Source of the DNA: JABDIP01 sp965250245
GTDB taxonomy: Bacteria; Pseudomonadota; Alphaproteobacteria; DSM-16000; Inquilinaceae
Length of the DNA: 64,000 nt
Direction of reading: 5' to 3'
NCBI GenBank assembly: GCA_965250245.1
Contig: OZ252296.1
Location: 992,001 to 1,056,000, forward strand
The position numbers and the translations under genes are program-made. The notes under the pieces are model-generated. The model did not search any database. It was not told where the DNA came from and saw only the letters and a program-made list of their open reading frames with translations. Of the stretch, positions 48,949-56,151 are shown in pieces (within the stretch, counting starts at the first letter, position 1; each line of letters starts with the position of its first letter).

Positions 48949-49719
48949 CTAGAGCGTCCATCGCGGCTGGCGCAGGGCAGGGCCGAGGGCGACGGTCCGG
49001 AAATCGGACTGCGCCCCGGCGGTCGCGGCCAGCAACGCACCGCCATCCTCGTCGAGACCGATGAAGCGGCCGGACGCCTGGTCGTCGGCAAGCGACCAGT
49101 CGACATCCTTCTGGTAGCCCTCCGCTCGCGCGAGCCAGGACTCGGAGATCGGCGCGAACCCCTCTTCCTGCCAGCGATGGATCCAGGTCAGCAGGTGCCG
49201 GGACAGGCTCTCCGCCAGGGACGCCGCGCTGACCTCCGTCGCGCCCTCGTCATAGAGTGTCGTCACCTCCGGCCGGTCGCCCGGCGAGGGGTCCGCCTTG
49301 TCGCCGTGGAGGGCCACGGTGATGCCGAGCACCTGCCAGGCGGGTATCACGTCGGCGGACGGCGTGGCGGCGGTGGCGATGCGAATGCCGCCGGCGACGG
49401 CGCCGTTGACCAGCAGCGTGTCCGGCCAGCGGAACGTCACGGCGATCGCCGGCGGTGCCTGCGCGCCGACCGCGTCGCCCAGGCCCACCAGCGCGACATA
49501 GGCCAGGATGTCGGCGCGGGCGGCCGGCAGGTCCGGATGCAGCAGGATGGCGCAGTCCAGCCGGTCGGGCCGGGCGCTCCAGAAGAAGTCGCCATCCTCG
49601 CCGGTCGCGCAGGCTTCGCGCGCCGCGTCGAAGGGCGCGTCGTCGGTGGCGACCAGCACCAGCCGATAGGCGGGCGGCAGGGCCGGCCCGGATCCGGATA
49701 TGGCAGCATGGCTCGTCAT
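48949..49719 (-). CDS. Biotin/lipoate-protein-ligase-like protein with altered active site
   Basis: 256 residues from the ATG at 49719. Residues about 15-170 follow the biotin-ligase fold (FRWPDTLLVNGAVAGGIRI and VLGITVALHGD match the KWPND... and GIGxN strands of BirA). The catalytic Lys of KWPND is Arg here (R97) and the Asn is missing. The biotinyl-AMP loop GRGRxG is replaced by DFFWSARPDRLDC. A second domain (about 180-256) follows. It therefore may not ligate biotin. It begins the leftward block of unknown genes and is divergent from the tungstate genes. Confidence 0.8.
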   Translation of the reverse strand: MTSHAAISGSGPALPPAYRLVLVATDDAPFDAAREACATGEDGDFFWSARPDRLDCAILLHPDLPAARADILAYVALVGLGDAVGAQAPPAIAVTFRWPDTLLVNGAVAGGIRIATAATPSADVIPAWQVLGITVALHGDKADPSPGDRPEVTTLYDEGATEVSAASLAESLSRHLLTWIHRWQEEGFAPISESWLARAEGYQKDVDWSLADDQASGRFIGLDEDGGALLAATAGAQSDFRTVALGPALRQPRWTL

Positions 49720-49841
49720 GCCGCCACTGTCGCCCGAATGGCGGCCGGTTGTCACCGTCCTCGCGGCACCTTGCCCGTGCGCTCCGACTTGCGCATGATC
49801 GTCGGTCGCTGCCGGGGTGCCGGCCAAGAAAGGGAACGGGT

Positions 49842-50639
49842 TTGGACAGCCAGACCAGGGAGGATGCCGGCGAGACGCCGGATGCGGTCGACGTGCCGGA
49901 CGCCGAGGCTGGAGCGCCGGCGGGCGCCTCGATCCTGCCGATGACCGCGACCGACCTGAAATTCGAGGTCGATGGCCGTGCGCTGATCGATTGCGGATCG
50001 TTCGCCCTGTCCGGCGGCGCCCGCACCGTGGTGCTGGGACCGAACGGCGCCGGCAAGAGCCTGCTTCTGCGCCTGTGCCACGGCTTGCTGTCGCCGACCA
50101 GCGGTCGGATCGACTGGGCCGGCCTGCGGCCGCAGGTGGCGCGCGATCATCAGGCCATGGTGTTCCAGAGACCGGTGCTGCTGCGGCGGTCCGTGGCCGC
50201 GAACATCGCCTATGTGCTGTCGGTGAAGGCGGTGCCGCGGGCCCGCCGGCCGCAATGCCTGGCCGACGCGCTGGAGCTGGCCGGGCTGACGGAGCTTGCC
50301 AACCGGCCGGCGCGGGTGCTGTCCGGCGGTGAGCAGCAGCGGCTGGCGATCGCCCGGGCCTGGGCGGTGCGGCCACAGGTGCTGTTCCTGGACGAGCCGA
50401 CCTCAAACCTGGACCCGGCCGCGACGGCCGCCGTCGAATCCTTGATCCAGGCGGTGCACGAAGCCGGTACCAAGGTCATCATGACGACCCATGATCTGGG
50501 CCAGGCGCAGCGGGTCGGCGACGAGATCCTGTTCCTGCATCAGGGCCGGCTGCTGGAGCGGGCGCCGGTCGACACCTTCTTCACATCGCCCGCCGACCCG
50601 GTGGTCCGCGCCTATCTCGACGGCCGGCTGCCCCTGTGA
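49842..50639 (+). CDS. tupC: Tungstate/molybdate ABC transporter ATPase (TupC type)
   Basis: 265 residues from a TTG at 49842 (AAAGGG 7 bases upstream); an ATG at 49941 (MTATDLKFEV) would give 232 residues, the more usual length, but has no ribosome site. Walker A GPNGAGKS, Q-loop MVFQRPVLL, signature LSGGEQQRLAIARAW and Walker B VLFLDEPTSNLD are intact. It powers uptake through TupB (encoded 19 kb away) together with the binding protein that follows by 16 bases. Confidence 0.9.
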   Translation: MDSQTREDAGETPDAVDVPDAEAGAPAGASILPMTATDLKFEVDGRALIDCGSFALSGGARTVVLGPNGAGKSLLLRLCHGLLSPTSGRIDWAGLRPQVARDHQAMVFQRPVLLRRSVAANIAYVLSVKAVPRARRPQCLADALELAGLTELANRPARVLSGGEQQRLAIARAWAVRPQVLFLDEPTSNLDPAATAAVESLIQAVHEAGTKVIMTTHDLGQAQRVGDEILFLHQGRLLERAPVDTFFTSPADPVVRAYLDGRLPL

Positions 50640-50655
50640 GCGGGACGGAGGGACC

Positions 50656-51498
50656 ATGACCTGGTTTTCGCGGCGCGCGTTCGGTCGGCTGGCCGCCGTT
50701 CTGGCGCTTGGACTGGCGGCCGGTTCGGCTGTGGCGGAGGACCGCTACATCACCGTCGCCTCGACGACCTCGACCGAGAACTCGGGGCTGTTCGAGCATC
50801 TGCTGCCGCAATTCACCGAAGCGACCGGGATCGATGTGCGCGTGATCGCCGTCGGCACCGGCCAGGCGATCGGCCTGGCGCGGCGCGGCGATGCCGATGT
50901 GCTGCTGGTCCACCACCGACCCTCCGAAGAGGCTTTCGTGGCCGAAGGCGCCGGCGTCGCGCGCTTCGACGTGATGTACAACGATTTCGTCATCGCCGGG
51001 CCGGCGGACGACCCGGCCGGGCTGAGCGGCCTGACCGATGCCGCCGAGGCGGCGGCGCGCATTGCCGCCGCCCGGACGCTGTTTGTCTCGCGTGGCGACG
51101 ACAGTGGCACCCACAAGAAGGAGCTGGAGCTGTGGGCCGCGGCCGGTCTGAGTCCGGCGGCCTCGGGCGATCCCTGGTACCGCGAGACCGGGTCGGGCAT
51201 GGGGGCGGCGCTGAACACCGCCAGCGCCCTGTCGGCCTATGTGCTGACCGATCGCGGGACCTGGATCAGCTTCGCCAACAAGGGCGATCTGGAGGTGCTG
51301 GTCGAGGGCGACATCCGCCTGGCGAACCCTTACGGTGTCCTGCTGGTCAATCCCGAGCGCCATCGCCATGTGAAGGCGGAGATGGGGCAGGCCTTCATCG
51401 ACTGGCTGCTGTCCGATTCCGGCCAGGCGGCGATCGCCGCGTTCCGGGTCGACGGCAGGCAGCTCTTCTTTCCAAATGCGGACGGCGCCGGGTCCTGA
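50656..51498 (+). CDS. tupA: Tungstate-binding periplasmic protein (TupA type)
   Basis: 280 residues. Signal peptide with a twin-arginine-like start (SRRAFGRLAAVLALGLAAG) ending AVA. The mature start VASTTSTENSGLFEHLLPQF is the TupA signature; the anion site continues in GTGQAIGLARRGDADVLLVH and FVSRGDDSGTHKKELELW. Fold: type-II periplasmic binding protein. It delivers tungstate (possibly molybdate) to TupB/C. It follows the ATPase by 16 bases. Confidence 0.93.
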   Translation: MTWFSRRAFGRLAAVLALGLAAGSAVAEDRYITVASTTSTENSGLFEHLLPQFTEATGIDVRVIAVGTGQAIGLARRGDADVLLVHHRPSEEAFVAEGAGVARFDVMYNDFVIAGPADDPAGLSGLTDAAEAAARIAAARTLFVSRGDDSGTHKKELELWAAAGLSPAASGDPWYRETGSGMGAALNTASALSAYVLTDRGTWISFANKGDLEVLVEGDIRLANPYGVLLVNPERHRHVKAEMGQAFIDWLLSDSGQAAIAAFRVDGRQLFFPNADGAGS

Positions 51499-51562
51499 CC
51501 GGCGGCGTACAGGGTTCATCGACATGCCGCCGGCTCAAGGCGGCCCTGGGAGGACGATCACC

Positions 51563-52411
51563 ATGAAATTGCTGCGATACGGAGACCGGGGCGCGGAGAA
51601 ACCGGGCATGCTGGACGGGGACGGCCGGCTGCGCGACCTGTCCGGCGTGATCGCCGATCTGGCGGGCGACGCGTTGCTGCCGATATCGATCGAGCGGCTG
51701 CGCGGGCTGAATCTGGAGTCCCTGCCGCTTGTCGAGGGCGATCCGCGCATCGGACCCTGTGTCGGGGCCGTCGGTAAATTCGTGTGCATCGGCCTGAACT
51801 ATGCCGACCATGCCGCGGAGTCGGGGCTTGAGGTGCCGCCGGAGCCGGTCATCTTCATGAAGGCGACCAGCGCCATCGGCGGGCCCAACGACGACGTCGC
51901 GATCCCGCGCGGCTCCAGCCAGACCGACTGGGAGGTCGAGCTCGGCGTGGTGATCGGGGCGCCGGCGAAATATGTCAGCGAGGACCGGGCGCTGGACCAT
52001 GTCGCCGGCTATTGCATCGTCAACGACTATTCCGAGCGCGAATACCAGATCCACCGGGCCGGGCAGTGGGTGAAGGGCAAGAGCGCGGACGGCTTCGGCC
52101 CGATCGGGCCCTGGCTGGTCACCGCCGACGAGGTGCCGAACCCGCAGAACCTGCACCTGTGGCTGGAGGTGGACGGCCACCGCTATCAGGACGGCACGAC
52201 CGAGACCATGGTCTACGGCGTCGCCCATGTGGTGAGCTATCTGAGCCATTTCATGAGCCTGCAGCCGGGCGACGTGATCTCGACGGGAACGCCGCCGGGC
52301 GTCGGCATGGGCCAGAAGCCGGAGCCGATCTATCTGCGCGCCGGCAATGTGGTGCGCCTGGGCATCGAGGGGCTCGGCGAACAGCAGCAGCGTCTGGTGC
52401 AGGACGACTGA
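51563..52411 (+). CDS. Fumarylacetoacetate hydrolase (FAH)-family enzyme
   Basis: 282 residues. After an N-terminal extension the FAH barrel begins at about residue 75: FVCIGLNYADHAAESG, then PVIFMKATSAIGGPND, metal-binding DWEVELGVVIG and GYCIVNDYSERE, and VISTGTPPGVGMGQ. The family hydrolyses or decarboxylates acylpyruvates and 2-keto-3-deoxy sugar acids using Mg/Mn. Close relatives cleave 2,4-diketo-3-deoxy-L-rhamnonate or ureidoglycolate, but the substrate is not settled. It lies 64 bases after tupA and 2 bases before the ATL gene. Confidence 0.93.
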   Translation: MKLLRYGDRGAEKPGMLDGDGRLRDLSGVIADLAGDALLPISIERLRGLNLESLPLVEGDPRIGPCVGAVGKFVCIGLNYADHAAESGLEVPPEPVIFMKATSAIGGPNDDVAIPRGSSQTDWEVELGVVIGAPAKYVSEDRALDHVAGYCIVNDYSEREYQIHRAGQWVKGKSADGFGPIGPWLVTADEVPNPQNLHLWLEVDGHRYQDGTTETMVYGVAHVVSYLSHFMSLQPGDVISTGTPPGVGMGQKPEPIYLRAGNVVRLGIEGLGEQQQRLVQDD

Positions 52412-52413
52412 CG

Positions 52414-52773
52414 GTGCCGGCGACGGGCGCCCAGCTCTACGATCGCATCTACGCCGTTGTCCGCGAGATCCCGCCGGGCCGGGTCGCCACCTATGGCCAG
52501 GTCGCCGGCATCGTCGGCTGCACCGCAAGGGTGGTCGGATATGCCATGGCGGCGTGTCCGTCCGACGGCATTCCCTGGCAGCGGGTGATCAACAGCCGCG
52601 GCGAGATCAGCCCGAGGCCGGGTGGCGGCGCGACCCGGCAGCGGCGCCTGCTCGACGAGGAGGGAGTGCCCTTCAACGCGGCCGGCCGTGTCGATCTCGG
52701 ATCGGTGCGGTGGGCCGGCCCGGGGTGGGACTGGCTGGAACGCCACGGCTATGACCCGGGTGCGGCCGGCTAG
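52414..52773 (+). CDS. Alkyltransferase-like (ATL) DNA-damage protein
   Basis: 119 residues from GTG at 52414. It is the DNA-binding half of O6-alkylguanine alkyltransferase: PPGRVATYGQVAGIVGC (helix-turn-helix) and IPWQRVINSRGEI, where the catalytic Cys of PCHRV is Trp. Such ATL proteins cannot remove the alkyl group but bind O6-alkylguanine and flag it for nucleotide excision repair. It follows the FAH gene by 2 bases; its stop shares CTAG with the convergent kinase gene. Confidence 0.92.
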   Translation: MPATGAQLYDRIYAVVREIPPGRVATYGQVAGIVGCTARVVGYAMAACPSDGIPWQRVINSRGEISPRPGGGATRQRRLLDEEGVPFNAAGRVDLGSVRWAGPGWDWLERHGYDPGAAG

Positions 52774-55322
52774 GAGTGCTGGATGTCGCGGTCTGCCGGC
52801 GCGGCATCGAGGATCTGCCGGATGTGGCTGGCCAGCACCGCCTTGCGGTACGGCTTGGCGATCAGCGCCGCCTCGTCGTCCAGGATGTCGTAGCGACGCC
52901 CGGCATAATCCGCGAAGCCGGAGGTGAAGAGGACCTTCAGTTCCGGCCGCTTTGCCGACGCCTCGCGGGCCAGGACGACGCCGTTCATGCCGCGCGGCAG
53001 CGCCAGGTCGGTGAACAGCAGGTCGATGCCCGGGTTCTTGTCCAGCAGGCTGAGGGCCGAGTTGCCGTCCGACGCCGTGACCACCTGGTAGCCCAGGCTG
53101 TCCAGCATGGTCTGTGCCACCCGTCGCAGCGACGCATCGTCCTCGACAACCAGGATCGTCTCGCCGGCGCCGGCGGGCGGCGGCGCGGATTTCTGGACCG
53201 GCACCCGGCTCAGCGGCCGGGTGGTGCGCGGGAACCAGATGGTCACGGTGGTGCCGGCGTCGGGCGTGCTGGCGATCCGGATGTGGCCGCCGGACTGCTT
53301 CACGAAGCCCTGCACCATGCTGAGGCCGAGGCCGCTGCCCTGTCCGATATCGCGCGTGGTGAAGAACGGTTCGAAGGCCTGGGCCAGCACGTCCTCGGAC
53401 ATGCCGGTGCCGCTGTCGGCGACCGACAGCATGACGTATTGGCCCGGCTCCAGCTCGTCCGGACGATCCCGATCGGCCTCCCGCACGGTCTCGTTCGCCG
53501 TGCTGATGGTCAGCGTGCCGCCATCGGGCATGGCCGACCGGGCATTGAGCGCCAGGTTCATGATCGCCGTCTCCATCTGGGTCGGGTCGATCAGCGCATG
53601 CCAGAGGCGCCCGGTGAGCAGGGTGCGGATCTGGATGTTGGTGTCCAGCGTGCGGTTCAGGAGCGAGATCGCCTCGGTGACCCGCTCGTTCAGATCGGTG
53701 ACCCGCGGCCGCAGGTTTTGCTTGCGTGAGAAGGCCAGCAGCCGGCTGGTCAGGTCGACGCCCCGGGTGGCCGCCAGCATCGCCGACTTGACCAGCTCCG
53801 CGGACTGGCCGTCGAGGCGGCGGTCGTCCTGGAGCAGTTCGAGGTTGCCGATCAGCACGCCGAGCAGGGTGTTGAAGTCGTGCGCCACCCCGCCGGTCAA
53901 CTGGCCCACCGTCTCCATCTTCTGGGCCTGGCGCAGCTGCTCCTCGGTGCGCTTGCGGTCGGAGATGTCGCGATAGATGGCGGAGACCCCGACGATCTCG
54001 CCGCGATCGTCGAAGACCGGAGAGGCGGTGAGGGACACGTCGACCAACTGCCCGGACCGGGTCCGCCGGACCGTCTCCTGGTTGCTGATGCGCTCGCCCT
54101 GCTTGACCTTGCCCAGGATGCGGGTGACTTCGTCCAGGCGGTCGGAGGGCGGCAGCAGGGCGACGGACTTGCCCACGATCTCCGCGCTGGTGTAGCCGAA
54201 GATGCGGCGCGCGGCGTCGTTCCAACTGGTGACGATGCCTTCGAGGTCGAGACCGATCACGGCGTCGGCCGCCGATTCCACGATTGCGGCGAGCTGGGTC
54301 GCCCGCTCCTCTGCCTGCTTGATGGCGGTGATATCGGTATGGATCGTGACCGTGTGCCCGTCCTCGGTGCGGCGGGTATGGCTGCGGATCCACAGGCCGT
54401 TGGTGAACTTTCGAAGATCGATCGCCCCGTCGGGACCGGGGTCGGCCAGTTGGGATTTGATCCACGCGTCGAGCGCGGTCTCGCTGGTGATTCCGATCGG
54501 CCTGGCGGATTGCCGCATCAGCGCTTCGCGTGCCGCGCCGCGCCGCAGCAGGCTTTCCGGGAACGACAGGATGCGCCCGTAATTCTCGTTCCACAGCAGC
54601 AGCCCGTCATGCTCGTCGAACAGCGCGAAGCCATCGGCGGTGTCGGAGATCTCCAGCCATTGCCGCCGCTCGGCCTGGAACTGCGACAGCAGCGCCGCGT
54701 TGGCCTGCTTGGTCCGGATCTCCTCCAGCAGCGCCCCGTAGGCGATGCGGGTCGAGGCCAGCATCGCCAGGGTCATCACCAGCGCCATCGCCGCCAGTCC
54801 GAAATAGACCGGGTCGTACTGACCGATGAAGTAGACGGTGTAGGGCAGCAGGCTCAGGACAATGAAGCCGGCGGCGGCGCCCGGGACGGCTGCCAGGGTG
54901 GTGGAGGCGCCGCCGCAGATCGCCGCGGTCACGATGATCAGGGCAAGCTGCTGCGCCGAGGTCACATAGGGCATGAACAGGACGCCGGCGCCCCAGGCCG
55001 CGCCGCCGGACCAGGCGAAGATCTTCGCCTTGCGCGGCCCGCGCGCGCTCACCGAGGTCTTTGGCGGGCGGCTGCGATGCGCCCACCAGCGGACCAGCAC
55101 GGTCCCGGCGACCAGGAGATGGGCGGCCGTCCAGAGGAGGAGGCCGGCTCCGGCGACGCTCGACCAGAGGACGGCGGCGGTGAGGCCGGCACTCGCCATC
55201 GTGACGAGCGAATTGATCGGCGTCTGCCGCGCGATGCTCGCCATCTGCGCCGCCCGCACCTCGCCGGCGTCGGGCGAGTCGGCGGCCGGCTCGCCGAACA
55301 GCTTGTTGCAGACTATGCCCAT
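52770..55322 (-). CDS. Hybrid sensor histidine kinase with PAS domains and receiver
   Basis: 850 residues. About five or six membrane helices in the first 190 residues form an N-terminal membrane sensor. Two PAS domains follow (about 215-335 and 345-460, the second with GLDLEGIVTSWNDAARRIFGY). The phospho-acceptor helix is GGVAHDFNTLLGVLIGN (usually HDFNN), then the HATPase motifs with GQGSGLGLSMVQ. A C-terminal receiver has D in LLFTDLALPRGMNG. It senses an unknown signal and has no adjacent output gene. Its stop overlaps the ATL stop. Confidence 0.93.
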   Translation of the reverse strand: MGIVCNKLFGEPAADSPDAGEVRAAQMASIARQTPINSLVTMASAGLTAAVLWSSVAGAGLLLWTAAHLLVAGTVLVRWWAHRSRPPKTSVSARGPRKAKIFAWSGGAAWGAGVLFMPYVTSAQQLALIIVTAAICGGASTTLAAVPGAAAGFIVLSLLPYTVYFIGQYDPVYFGLAAMALVMTLAMLASTRIAYGALLEEIRTKQANAALLSQFQAERRQWLEISDTADGFALFDEHDGLLLWNENYGRILSFPESLLRRGAAREALMRQSARPIGITSETALDAWIKSQLADPGPDGAIDLRKFTNGLWIRSHTRRTEDGHTVTIHTDITAIKQAEERATQLAAIVESAADAVIGLDLEGIVTSWNDAARRIFGYTSAEIVGKSVALLPPSDRLDEVTRILGKVKQGERISNQETVRRTRSGQLVDVSLTASPVFDDRGEIVGVSAIYRDISDRKRTEEQLRQAQKMETVGQLTGGVAHDFNTLLGVLIGNLELLQDDRRLDGQSAELVKSAMLAATRGVDLTSRLLAFSRKQNLRPRVTDLNERVTEAISLLNRTLDTNIQIRTLLTGRLWHALIDPTQMETAIMNLALNARSAMPDGGTLTISTANETVREADRDRPDELEPGQYVMLSVADSGTGMSEDVLAQAFEPFFTTRDIGQGSGLGLSMVQGFVKQSGGHIRIASTPDAGTTVTIWFPRTTRPLSRVPVQKSAPPPAGAGETILVVEDDASLRRVAQTMLDSLGYQVVTASDGNSALSLLDKNPGIDLLFTDLALPRGMNGVVLAREASAKRPELKVLFTSGFADYAGRRYDILDDEAALIAKPYRKAVLASHIRQILDAAPADRDIQHS

Positions 55323-56151
55323 TGTCCGATCGCCACGCCGCGTCGGGTCGGCGCACTACGCATAAAGACTGGTCTCATACCTCTCCCGGCGGCATCCGGA
55401 CTGCCTGTGGCCTGTCGCCCAAGCCTAGGCCATCGGACTGGTCATCGACCACCACGATGTCGGTGCGCCCGGTGACGTTCCCGGCGCGGCCACCGACGCC
55501 GGGGACATGGTAAACGGCCTTTTAAATAATGTTAACTGCCCGTTAAGCATGAATACATGGGATTTGGCAATAATTGCTTAAGCAGTATTGTCTGATTGAT
55601 GTCACGAGAGATCGCTGGGTTGCGTCATAACCAATTGAAAAACATAAAGAAAAAATCTCACACATTCGTTCCCGCTCGTGGAATGTGAAATTTTGGTCAC
55701 AGAACATACGATATGTAGGGTATTTGATACCAGATACGACAATATATGGTATTGCTAAGCAAACTCATAATGAAGTGTTAACAGCATATGCAAAAAATCC
55801 TTTGCAATTATTTAGACCGGCGCAAATACTCGGCCTCGCGATTGGGGATGGTCTGCATCCCGGGATGCCGAAATTGCCTGCCCATGGGACATGGGGATGG
55901 CGGGCAAGACCGGACCCGCGGCACGCGTGACCGCTAGGGCCTCGGCAGGCTTGGGGTACGGCCGGCCCGATCGTCGGGAAGCTGCATGTTCCATATGGAG
56001 AGGCCTCAAGAGCCGTCTCCCATGTTGCGGGGCAGAATTTGGGGGCTGCAGTGCGCCGGAGGGAAAGAATCCCGCCGGTCTCGCGCGATGACATGGGATC
56101 GGCGTGCGCCATGAAAGAGGGGCGTTCGCCGATAAAAGGGGACGGAACACT
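55323..56151. other. Non-coding region with AT-rich core upstream of the giant adhesin gene
   Basis: No frame here is convincing. The core (about 55510-55830) drops to roughly 37% G+C (counted 37% in 55681-55740) against about 68% around it, and contains many short inverted and direct repeats. It separates the leftward kinase from the rightward repeat protein, so it should hold both promoters. It could also be a silencer or transferred segment. A frame from 55685 to 55930 exists but lacks a ribosome site and normal codon use. Confidence 0.6.
55568..55590. promoter_or_regulatory. Inverted repeat in the AT-rich region
   Basis: CAATA-A-TTGCTTAAGCAG-TATTG: a 10-bp perfect core TGCTTAAGCA with further outer pairing through one bulge and a wobble. 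A candidate operator for the kinase or the giant repeat protein. Confidence 0.35.

Noticed and set aside
53880..55475. 531-codon + strand frame opposite the hybrid kinase
   Set aside because: Antisense shadow of the kinase gene; Arg/Gly-rich without domains.
55685..55930. 81-codon frame in the AT-rich region
   Set aside because: No ribosome site, atypical composition, and it crosses from AT-rich to GC-rich DNA without a domain pattern.
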